A DNA stretch of 64,000 nucleotides. Origin: Spirosoma rhododendri. GTDB lineage: Bacteria > Bacteroidota > Bacteroidia > Cytophagales > Spirosomataceae. Of this stretch, positions 34,626-42,695 are shown in pieces (positions within the stretch are counted from its first letter, which is position 1; each line of letters starts with the position of its first letter). Location of the stretch: the NCBI RefSeq assembly GCF_012849055.1, contig NZ_CP051677.1:5161001-5225000 (forward strand), in the 5' to 3' direction. Under the pieces are notes generated by a model. It ran no database searches. It was not told the origin of the DNA and saw nothing but the letters and a program-made list of their open reading frames with translations. The position numbers were made by a program, and so were the translations under genes.

Positions 34626-35881
34626 GGACTGCCCCACCCGCCAGACGTCTTCGAACGAATTGTAGAGCGGAGTCGGGGCAAGCCGGATACAATCGGGTTC
34701 GCGCCAGTCGCCGATGATTCCGTCGTGGGTGAGGTGATCGAACAAGGCTTTCCCCTGCTTTCGCACGAGCAACGACAATTGGCACCCACGCTGACTAAAT
34801 TCATCGGGCGTCAGTTGCTGAATAGCGTCGTACTGCGAAATGATGTAGGCTAGAAAGCCCGTCAGATGCTCGCTCTTCTGCCGCATGGCCGTCAGCCCCG
34901 CTTCGGCCGTAACACTGAGCGCAGCCCGGTGCAGCGCCAGCGCCGGGATAGGTGGCGTACTGACTTGCCAGCCGTCGGCACCGGGGGCCGGAACGAATCC
35001 GGGCGTCATCCTGAAGCGTTCGTCTTCGCGGTAGCCCCACCACCCTGCCAGCCGGGGCAGGTTTTGATCGTGGTGCTTTTCGTGAACAAACACCCCCGAA
35101 ATTCCCCCGGACCGCTGTTGAGGTATTTGTACGAGCACCAGGTGGCGAAGTCGACGCCCCAGTCGTGCAGGCGCACCGGCACATTGCCAATAGCGTGAGC
35201 CAGGTCAAGCCCGATCGGAATGCAGTGCTGCTGCGCCGTTGCCGCCAGGGCAGCCATGTTATAAACCTGCCCGGTGTAGTAATTCAGGCCACTGAGCCAG
35301 ATCACCGCCAGTTCGTCGGCATGCTCCGCAATAGCCCGCTGAATATCGGTCGTGTGAATCAACTGGTCATCCTGCGGAGCCACTTCAATGATTGCGTCGG
35401 CGGGCGAAAAACCCCGGTGCTTCACGTGCGTTTCAAGCGCGTACTGATCCGACGGAAAATCGCCTTTGATGGTCAGGATCTTGTATTTTGTCGCCGTAGG
35501 CTGGTAGAACGACGCCAGCAGCAGATGGATGTTCACTGTCAGCGCATTCATGGGGCATACCTCGGCGGCAGTTGCACCAACGATCTCGGCCAGTGCCTGT
35601 TTGCAGCTCTCGTGGTAGTTCAGCCAGGGTCGCCCCGCTCCTTCCCGCTCGCGTTCGTCGGCCTGTTCAAACCAGCCTTCTACGCCGAGGTTCTGCCACG
35701 TATCGAGTTCATGATTCAGCGCCTGCCGGGCGGCTTTCGGTTGCAGACCGAGCGAGTTACCACACAGGTAGATCAGGTCGCGCCCGTCGCGCTGGGGAAT
35801 AAAAAAACGATCCCGGAACGGAGCCAGCGCGTCGGTCTGATCGAGGTGCCGGGCGAAGGCAAGGGTATTTTCGTACGTCAT
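34596..35881 (-). pseudogene. kynU: Kynureninase, one-base frameshift
   Basis: Start at 35881 (MTYENTLAFARHLDQ). PLP enzyme that cleaves kynurenine or 3-hydroxykynurenine to anthranilates. The first part runs from IYLCGNSLGLQPKAAR to GLDLAHAIGNVPVRLHDWGVDFATWCSYKYLNSGPG (PLP Lys in SYKYLN) and then breaks at the C5 run 35104-35108. The other frame continues GGISGVFVHEKHH, LAGWWGY, RLAPTPLYNSF. The corrected length is about 428 residues, normal for KynU. Convergent and overlapping with the TetR gene. No other kynurenine-pathway gene is near. Confidence 0.93.
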
Positions 35882-35989
35882 AAGGTAGCCGCAAGCTATG
35901 CATAACATGACCGTTTCCAACTGATTTTGTTTGGAACGATGTAGGTTTGCAACTCCCGGCCGTTCCACGTTTCAGTCGTTTTTCTGCCC

Positions 35990-36916
35990 ATGACCCACCC
36001 GCTATCACGCCTTGCTTTACTGCTGCTGCCTGCCCTATCGGTCGCCTGTTCATCGGCTACGCTCCGAATCAATCAGACGGGAGCGACGAGTACCTACTGC
36101 GATCCGCCGTTGGCGTACACGTACGATGCGTCGACCCGCCCGATCGCCAATCTCGACTCCGTTCTGGCCGTCAGTCCGGCGCTCACGCAGCAGTTCTCCC
36201 GCCACGATCTGCTGATCGCTAATGCCGTTGCGATCATTCCACTGCTCCGGCAACTAACCACGCAGGTGACAACGCAGGAAGCCGACCGGCTCCGGCAGCA
36301 AATACAAACCCGGTTGCTGCTGGCCCAGACACAGGTATCCAGCGTGGCCGCTGAGCTTGATTGCGAAGGCGAACGCGCCGATCAGCTGGCTACGTACCTC
36401 GATCAGGCAGATACCAAGCGTGTTCGTCGCCTGACGATCGGCTCGGTTGTGGTCGGTGCCATTACAACCGTTGCAACGGCACTCATCGCGGGCGACAATG
36501 CCAACAAAGCGGTTGCTATCAGTGGTGGTCTGGTCAGCGCCGGGCTTGGCGGTGTGGCCGCTTTTTCGTCGGACCGGCGCATACCGTTTCAGCACGCCCG
36601 TAACCTGCTGACCGACATCTGGCTGGCAAAAGATCAGTCGACCGCTTATCCGCCGGTGGTATGGTATGTGCTTCACGAGAAAGCCTTCAGTAACAGCAGT
36701 CAGCACGTCATCGCTTACAATGTGCGGCAGCGGTGGCTCGATTATGTGTTGCCCGGCACGTCGGCCAGCGACCAGGCGTTGTACTTTGGAACGGGCGGAG
36801 CCTACCGGGCCGACGACCTCCACACGCGGGCCAATATGCTCAACCAATTGCAATCGTCGGTACGGTCAATTAACCAGGATTTGCAAAGCCTGCTGCTGAA
36901 CCTGTCGAAAAGATAG
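35990..36916 (+). CDS. Putative lipoprotein of unknown function
   Basis: 308 residues, not recognised. N-terminal lipoprotein-type signal (LLLLPALSVACSS, lipobox Cys near residue 20). A helical, Gln-rich segment follows (about 80-145), then a hydrophobic stretch with glycines (about 150-190, IGSVVVGAITTVATALIAG and SGGLVSAGLGGVAAFSS), resembling a membrane hairpin, and a hydrophilic C-terminal half. A TAGGTTTG -7-like box lies at 35942-35949. Divergent from kynU. Confidence 0.75.
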   Translation: MTHPLSRLALLLLPALSVACSSATLRINQTGATSTYCDPPLAYTYDASTRPIANLDSVLAVSPALTQQFSRHDLLIANAVAIIPLLRQLTTQVTTQEADRLRQQIQTRLLLAQTQVSSVAAELDCEGERADQLATYLDQADTKRVRRLTIGSVVVGAITTVATALIAGDNANKAVAISGGLVSAGLGGVAAFSSDRRIPFQHARNLLTDIWLAKDQSTAYPPVVWYVLHEKAFSNSSQHVIAYNVRQRWLDYVLPGTSASDQALYFGTGGAYRADDLHTRANMLNQLQSSVRSINQDLQSLLLNLSKR

Positions 36917-37091
36917 CCGTGCGTTCGCGCGAATTTCAGGTTGCGGTCGGCGCTATGAACCTATTTCAGGATCCCGAAGAAAAAGCCGGAGTCAGACGAT
37001 TATCAGCCCCAAATCGAACGTTATATAGGCTGATAGAGGTTAAGAGCGTATACTATTCATCAGATGGCCTTTGGAGCCGTTATTCACCCCC

Positions 37092-37541
37092 ATGAAAAAA
37101 TTTGTTCTGGCCAGCCTCGTCCTGCTGGCAACCGTGTCGGCGAAGGCGCAGATTATTAACCCGGTTCACTGGAGTTATGCCGCCAAAAAGACGAGCCCAA
37201 CCGAAGCCGTTGTCTTTTTGAAAGCTACGATGGACAAAGGCTGGCACATCTATTCGCAGAACGTAAAGGAAGGCGGGCCGATCAAAACGTCGTTCACCTT
37301 CGATTCGTCACCAGCTTACGCGCTGGTCAGCAAAACGCAGGAGCCGAAACCGATCACCAAACTGGAGAAGACCTTCGATATGGAGGTGAGCTATTTCGAG
37401 AATTCGGTGATTTTCCAGCAAAAGGTCAAGCTGAAAGGCAACGGACCCGTTACGGTAAAGGGCAAACTGGAATACATGAGTTGTAACGACCACAAGTGTT
37501 TGCCGCCCGATGAAGTTGCGTTCAGTATCCCCGTAAAATAA
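37092..37541 (+). CDS. Periplasmic DsbD alpha-domain-like protein
   Basis: 149 residues from ATG 37092 with a Sec signal (MKKFVLASLVLLATVSAKA). It matches the disulfide-corrector/DsbD N-terminal domain: INPVHWSYAAKK, GWHIYSQ, and the redox pair in YMSCNDHKCLPP. In E. coli this domain is fused to DsbD; here it is a separate gene 12 bases ahead of dsbD, whose own N-terminus lacks it. It should pass electrons from DsbD to periplasmic targets. Confidence 0.88.
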   Translation: MKKFVLASLVLLATVSAKAQIINPVHWSYAAKKTSPTEAVVFLKATMDKGWHIYSQNVKEGGPIKTSFTFDSSPAYALVSKTQEPKPITKLEKTFDMEVSYFENSVIFQQKVKLKGNGPVTVKGKLEYMSCNDHKCLPPDEVAFSIPVK

Positions 37542-37553
37542 GTCATTACCACT

Positions 37554-39251
37554 ATGCATTACCCTCGGATACTAGCCGGGAGCCGGGCGTGGCTGGCGCT
37601 TCTCTGGCTGGTTATCAGCCTGTTTGCCGCAGTGCCACTTCTGGCGCAGGATACCGTTTCGACGGCCGATATCGAGTTTACGCCCGTTGAGCAGACGCCC
37701 GCCGTTGCACCCACCAGCAGTACCGTCGTTACTCCGCAGGCTGCAACCATCGACACGGCAGCGAGTACCGTTGCTCCCGCCGACGTGCCAACCGTCGGGG
37801 CAACGCCTGAACCGGTGAAAGATTCGCTGTGGGTAACGTTTCTAGCCGGGCTAGTCGGTGGCTTCGCGGCTATTTTCATGCCCTGTATTTTTCCGCTGTT
37901 GCCCATGACCATTAGCTTCTTCACCAAGCAGTCGGGCACACGGGCGAAGGGCATTCGCAACGCGCTGCTGTACGGCGCGTCGATCATTGTCATTTACGTG
38001 GCGCTGGGCCTGTTGATTACGGTAATTTTCGGTGCCGATGCGCTGAACGACCTGTCGACCAACGGTATTTTCAACTTTGCCTTTTTCCTGCTGCTGGTCG
38101 TCTTTGCCGCGTCGTTTTTCGGCGCGTTTGAACTCATGCTCCCGACAAGCTGGGCCAACAAAATGGACGCTAAAGCCGATCAGGGCGGTCTGATAGGCAT
38201 TTTCTTCATGGCCGCCACGCTGGCGCTGGTGAGTTTCTCCTGTACCGGCCCAATCATCGGTACGCTGCTCGTTCAGGCGGCTTCGATGGGCGAACTACTC
38301 GGTCCGGCAATTGGCATGTTTGGCTTCGCGCTGGCCCTGGCGCTGCCGTTCACGCTGTTTTCGCTGTTCCCCTCCTGGATGACGTCACTGCCGAAGTCGG
38401 GTAGCTGGCTCAACTCGGTGAAAGTGGTACTGGGCTTTCTGGAGCTGGCACTGGCCCTGAAATTCCTCTCCAACGTCGACCTGGCCTACCACTGGGAATG
38501 GTTCGACCGGGAGGTGTTCATCGTGCTTTGGGTCATTATCTTCGGCATGCTGGGCTTTTACCTGCTGGGTAAACTGCGCTTCTCGCACGATAGTGAGCTG
38601 ACCAGTATTTCGGTGCCCCGGCTGTTTCTATCAATCGTTTCGCTGGCCTTTGCGCTCTACCTGATTCCGGGTCTCTGGGGCGCTCCACTGCAATCGGTTT
38701 CGGCCTTTCTACCCCCCCAGCAAACGCAGGATTTTGATCTATACACCCGGTCGCTGCTCGCTGCGCCGGTCGCTGAAACGGGCACTACGCCAGCCAAGAA
38801 GTATGGTGATCTGTTTGAAGCTCCGCTGGGCCTGAACGCTTTTTTCGATTACGACGAAGGGATGGCTTACGCCAAGAAAATGAACAAGCCGGTTATGATC
38901 GACTTTACGGGTCATGCCTGCGTCAACTGCCGGAAGATGGAAATGGCCGTATGGCCCAAGCCAGACGTGCTGAAACGCCTGCGCGATGACTACGTATTGA
39001 TTCAGCTGTATGTCGACGACAAAACTGAACTGCCCGCCACTGAGCAGCGTGTGTCGAGCTACAGTGGCAAAACGATCAAAACGATTGGCAATCAGTGGAG
39101 CGATCTACAGGCCAGCCGATTCAACACCAATTCGCAGCCTTACTACGTGCTGCTTGGCAACGACGGCAAGGAACTGGTGCAGCCGCAAGGGGCCGATTAC
39201 GAGCCGGATGACTTCATCAAATTCCTCGACAACGGCCTGAAAGCGTATTAG
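37554..39251 (+). CDS. dsbD: Thiol:disulfide interchange protein DsbD (beta and gamma domains)
   Basis: 565 residues. Signal peptide, Pro/Thr/Val-rich linker (about 40-90), then eight membrane helices with the two redox cysteines of the CcdA-type core in FMPCIFPLLP and SFSCTGPIIG. The C-terminal periplasmic thioredoxin domain (about 440-563) has CxxC in GHACVNCRKME. It moves electrons from cytoplasmic thioredoxin to the periplasm. Co-transcribed with the alpha-domain gene. It precedes the copper cluster, where thiol maintenance of metal-binding cysteines would help. Confidence 0.93.
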   Translation: MHYPRILAGSRAWLALLWLVISLFAAVPLLAQDTVSTADIEFTPVEQTPAVAPTSSTVVTPQAATIDTAASTVAPADVPTVGATPEPVKDSLWVTFLAGLVGGFAAIFMPCIFPLLPMTISFFTKQSGTRAKGIRNALLYGASIIVIYVALGLLITVIFGADALNDLSTNGIFNFAFFLLLVVFAASFFGAFELMLPTSWANKMDAKADQGGLIGIFFMAATLALVSFSCTGPIIGTLLVQAASMGELLGPAIGMFGFALALALPFTLFSLFPSWMTSLPKSGSWLNSVKVVLGFLELALALKFLSNVDLAYHWEWFDREVFIVLWVIIFGMLGFYLLGKLRFSHDSELTSISVPRLFLSIVSLAFALYLIPGLWGAPLQSVSAFLPPQQTQDFDLYTRSLLAAPVAETGTTPAKKYGDLFEAPLGLNAFFDYDEGMAYAKKMNKPVMIDFTGHACVNCRKMEMAVWPKPDVLKRLRDDYVLIQLYVDDKTELPATEQRVSSYSGKTIKTIGNQWSDLQASRFNTNSQPYYVLLGNDGKELVQPQGADYEPDDFIKFLDNGLKAY

Positions 39252-39280
39252 CATTTCCCAGACCTGACATCACACGCGCT

Positions 39281-39330
39281 ACAAATAAGAAAGCGGCTGG
39301 TTCGGAAGAACCAGCCGCTTTCTTATTTGT
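39281..39330. terminator. Bidirectional hairpin terminator
   Basis: Perfect 23-base arms 39281-39303 and 39308-39330 with a GGAA loop. The stem ends in A- and T-rich sequence on each side. It lies between dsbD (plus) and the HMA gene (minus). Confidence 0.9.
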
Positions 39331-39341
39331 GCTGTACAACT

Positions 39342-39701
39342 TTATTGATGGCTCATTTCGCTGTCTTTTTTGCAGCAGCTGGGTAGTTTGTTGTAGCCTG
39401 CTTCATCAGCCACTACGTCCTCGGCATCGTACCCCGTTTTGCTGATGTTAGCCTTTAGTTTGGCTACGTCGGTTTTCGCGGGGTTGTATTTGATCGTGAC
39501 GACTTTCGATTTCACATCGAGACTCGCTTCTTTGACGCCTTTCTCAAACGCCAGATTCCGCTCGATACGCGCTTTGCACATACCGCATACGGCCGACGTT
39601 TTGATCTTTACTTCTTTGTCTTTGTCGTCGCGGGGGCCGGCAAACGTGATGCTGAACAACATCAGCGATGTAAGAACGGTCAGAAACAGGTTACGAATCA
39701 T
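39342..39701 (-). CDS. Exported heavy-metal-associated (HMA) domain protein
   Basis: 119 residues. Signal peptide (1-21), then an HMA/CopZ-like fold (about 30-95) with CxxC in AVCGMCKARIE. The C-terminal tail ends SCCKKDSEMSH, offering further thiol, Met and His ligands. Likely periplasmic Cu(I) or similar soft-metal carrier. First of a run of minus-strand genes with metal-binding signatures. Confidence 0.88.
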   Translation of the reverse strand: MIRNLFLTVLTSLMLFSITFAGPRDDKDKEVKIKTSAVCGMCKARIERNLAFEKGVKEASLDVKSKVVTIKYNPAKTDVAKLKANISKTGYDAEDVVADEAGYNKLPSCCKKDSEMSHQ

Positions 39702-39796
39702 TGGACAGTAAGTTTAACGGTTAAAGTTCAATGTTTAACATTCATATTGATGGCAGGCCAAGCCTTGCCTGATATACGTTAAACGCAATTTTTATA

Positions 39797-41295
39797 TCAA
39801 TGGTGCATTCCATTCATGGAGCGGCCGTTCATTTTGTGCATGCCCCGCATCGACGCCATCGTCATCAGGCTCGGCGATAGACGCAGGTAAATTTCGCCGG
39901 AAACGGGCATTTTTCCGTATACCGACTGCAACAATTGATCCGGCATACTCAGCGTCGTCTGCGCCCCCAACACCAGGTCGGTATTTTTGTATTGCACGAT
40001 GCGGTAGTTCATACCCAGCGTCAGGCTGTTGATGGTTAGCACAGGATTGCTGCGGAAAGCATCGGGCGTCGGCGAATTGCCAACTCCTAGCAGCACCAGC
40101 TCTTCCGCCGATTTACCGACGTTTTCATAGCGGCCAAAGAAATTGACTTTATTCAGTTGCAGGCTGCTTTCCGCCAGAAACGAGTTCTCCGGCCGACCGG
40201 ATGTGTGGGCTTCGCCGGGGTGTCCGTTCAGCCCGAAAACGAAGGCTGAGGTGATATAGCTCTGCGGACCCAGCCCTTTGCTGTGCAGCACAGACGCCGT
40301 CGTACGGAACACGTCTTCATCGCCGTGCAATACTTCCGGGCTTTTGATGAATCCCTGCGAAAACTGAAACGCCAGCGACGGCGACGGATTAACCGACAGG
40401 CGGTACGAGTAACTATCGAAGCGGGGCCGATCGAAATTGTAGCGGTTCTCATCGGGTTCACGCCCCTTGAACGTCGACGCTTCGAGCTTCGCCCATTTGT
40501 AACGGAAACCTACCGTCGCGACGCCGAATGTGATGTGCGTGGCATCCTGCCAGTGGTGGCTCAGCGGAGCGTCGGATATGCCGAAAGCTGAAATGCGGTG
40601 CATAAATACGGGCGGGCCAATGGTGGGTTCGCCGGGGTAGCCCAGGTAGCCGTACAGGTCCATATCGCGGTTAAACGAATGACTGTAGCTAACCGACAGT
40701 TCCGATACGATATCGTGTGGGTGCTGCTTATCAATCAGGGGCCGCCCTTCGTAGCTTTCCCCGGTTTGAAACAACAGCGGATACCCCCGTTCCCGACCGT
40801 CAGCGCGTCGAACGAGAACATAGCCCGCGCCTGAAACAAGCCCTTCCGACCCACTTTGCGCTGCGCCATCCCCATAAACCAGTTGGGTGCGCCGAACTGC
40901 TTCGCCCGTCCACGACCATCGGGGTTGTTGCTGTTCTGCCCCGTGTAGCGTAGGTAGATCGCGTAGTGCATCATATACGACCAGCCTTTCGGTGTGGTTG
41001 GCGTCATATAGGCATACATCGGTGTGTTGTCGGGGTGCCACGACGTTCCCGACCCGTTGCGGTTCATCGGCAGATTCCGGGACAGCGAATGGGTCATGCC
41101 CGGCATGGATTTGCCCATCGTCGTGTCCATCGTCAGGCCGTGGTTAGCACCATGCATATTCATGCCCGGCATGGATTCGCCTGGCATAGTGGTGTCTTTA
41201 GCCATGCTCATGTTCATCCCGGCATGGTGGTCGTGCTGGGCCTGAGCGAACGGGGCTACGGCTAGTAAGAGGAGAATTGAGAAAACGTTTTTCAT
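39797..41295 (-). pseudogene. Met/His-rich outer-membrane protein of copper cluster, one-base frameshift
   Basis: Start at 41295 (MKNVFSILLLLAVAP signal). The mature N-terminus is very Met/His-rich (HDHHAGMNMSMAKD, MPGMNMHG repeats, about 22-75), as is the C-terminus (MHKMNGRSMNGMHH). In between is a beta-barrel-like sequence without a plug. The frame breaks at the C5 run 40784-40788: ALTVGNGG continues as YPLLFQTGESYEGRP in the other frame. The corrected length is about 499 residues. Similar proteins sit in Bacteroidota copper operons; transport or copper sequestration is inferred. Probably a base-calling error. Confidence 0.82.
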
Positions 41296-41327
41296 AGGTT
41301 GTATTTGTAAATTACCCTCACCCCCCA

Positions 41328-41352
41328 CCCCTCTCCCAAAACGGGAGAGGGG
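41328..41352. repeat. CCCCTCTCCC palindrome copy
   Basis: CCCCTCTCCC-AAAAC-GGGAGAGGGG. The same unit occurs in the long hairpins at 13160-13366 and 61444-61631. It lies between the DUF326 gene and the outer-membrane protein gene. Confidence 0.75.
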
Positions 41353-41441
41353 CTTCTCTCAGATGGAAAGTGAGGACGGATGCGGGACGGGTGATCGGAG
41401 ATTCCACCTAACCACCGAAAACTGTAAACCGTAAACCTGTT

Positions 41442-41792
41442 TTATGCTGCCATCGCGCGGCACTCTTCGGCACACTTGCGACAGGCTTCGGCGCAGGCTT
41501 TGCAGTGGGCCACGTGATCGGCGTGTTTTTCGCACTCGGCCGCGCACGCTTCACAAGCTTCGGCGCAGACGGTCATATACGACTTCATAAACTGCGAACC
41601 ACGGGCTTCCAGTCGGCCACAGAGCGTGCAGATGTCAGCACAGTCGCGGCAGAGTTTGATGCAGGCGGTCAGGTCGTGGCCTTTGCTGTCTTCCTCGCCC
41701 ATTTCGAGCAGAGCTGTCACGCAGCGCTCGCAGGTTTCAGCGCAATCAAAGCAAGTGTCGGTGTGGGTGTGTTCGTGTTGCATAGCTTCCAT
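41442..41792 (-). CDS. Four-helix-bundle copper-binding protein (DUF326)
   Basis: 116 residues (a start at 41783, MQHEH, is also possible). His/Asp-rich start, then regularly spaced cysteines on helices: CFDCAETCERC, CIKLCRDCADICTLC, CAEACEACAAECEKH, CKACAEACRKCAEEC. This is the pattern of the Csp1-type copper storage/DUF326 family, which binds many Cu(I) ions inside a helical bundle. No signal peptide, so cytosolic (Csp3-like) storage is likely. Confidence 0.9.
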   Translation of the reverse strand: MEAMQHEHTHTDTCFDCAETCERCVTALLEMGEEDSKGHDLTACIKLCRDCADICTLCGRLEARGSQFMKSYMTVCAEACEACAAECEKHADHVAHCKACAEACRKCAEECRAMAA

Positions 41793-41891
41793 GCTGTCAG
41801 GTAGTTTTAATGACCAACGTTGATCTGTTAAAATAACCCGCTACAACGAATTCCGTTTTTACAGAATTCCGGGACGTTATCAACTGGACCA

Positions 41892-42116
41892 TGTAGCTTG
41901 GACCGGCCAACGCGTGGGTCTAGGTCTGGTGGACGCTCCAAGGCAACCATTCAGGGCGGTGGCATTTTGGCTACTTCGCGACCGTCCACACCTAGAAGGC
42001 GCAGACGACAAACTGTAGCTTGGACGTCCACGTCCGAGTGGGCGCGATAGCGACCAAGCAGCTGCCGCCTGCGTAGTTGCCCTGACGGGCACCCGGACGT
42101 GGACGTCCAGGCTACA
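41892..42116. repeat. Tandem hairpin units starting TGTAGCTTGGAC
   Basis: This fills the 330-base gap between the DUF326 gene and the AraC-type gene. TGTAGCTTGGAC occurs at 41892-41903 and 42014-42025. The second unit forms a stem with arms 42014-42036 and 42094-42116 (23 bases, one mismatch); the first forms a weaker stem (about 41920-41935 with 41982-41994). No coding potential is seen. Confidence 0.75.
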
Positions 42117-42125
42117 TTTACTGGG

Positions 42126-42695
42126 CTACAGCGTATCGAGGCTGCGTCGGTTGACCTGCGCGGCTTTGCGGAATTGGCCCGGCGTTTGGCCGACGACCTG
42201 CCGGAACTGGTTCGACAGGTGCTGCACGCTGCTGTAGCCTAACCGCCATGCCATTTCGCTCAGCGTCAGTTCGCCGTACCGCAGCCATTCCTTTACTTTC
42301 TCGATCTTCAGCGCGATCACGTATTTCTCGACGTTCTGCCCTTCGCTGGCGGAGAACAGACTGCTCAGGTACGAGTATTCGTAGCCCAGCTTACGCTCCA
42401 GAAAGGTCGAGATGTTTTCGGTCGGCAGGCGTTCGCCTTTGAGATGCTGAATTTCGTTGATGAGCAAGACTTTCGTATGCTCCACCAGCGACTGCCGCCG
42501 GTCGTCGACAAGGTCGAATTCATTATCCTGCAATACACGCCGGATATCGTCCATCGTTACAGACGGGGGCAGTTCGCCGATCTCGACTTCGCCCAGTTCG
42601 ACCCGGCCCACTGTCAGGCCCATCGCTTCAAGTTCGTCGCGTACGACCCGTTTGCAGCGGTTGCACACCATGTTTCGGATTGTCAGCGTGGTCAT
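42126..42695 (-). CDS. HMA-like domain fused to AraC-type DNA-binding domain
   Basis: 189 residues from ATG 42695 (MTTLTIRNMVCNRCK). Residues 1-70 look like a metal-binding HMA fold with CxxC (CNRC at 11-14). Residues about 95-180 are an AraC double HTH (LSSLFSASEGQNVEKYV, LSEMAWRLGYSSVQHLSNQFRQVVGQTPGQFRK). It is probably a metal-sensing regulator of the surrounding copper genes. Its ATG overlaps the TGA of the TonB receptor gene, so the two are coupled. Confidence 0.85.
   Translation of the reverse strand: MTTLTIRNMVCNRCKRVVRDELEAMGLTVGRVELGEVEIGELPPSVTMDDIRRVLQDNEFDLVDDRRQSLVEHTKVLLINEIQHLKGERLPTENISTFLERKLGYEYSYLSSLFSASEGQNVEKYVIALKIEKVKEWLRYGELTLSEMAWRLGYSSVQHLSNQFRQVVGQTPGQFRKAAQVNRRSLDTL

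Noticed and set aside
30921..35881. Genuine decay of dnaJ, queG and kynU into pseudogenes
   Set aside because: All parts keep conserved residues and the only lesions are single bases in C runs, so sequencing error is the simpler reading.
41892..42116. Possible CRISPR-like or small mobile array because of the repeated TGTAGCTTGGAC
   Set aside because: Only two copies, no regular spacers and no cas genes; hairpin pairing explains it better.
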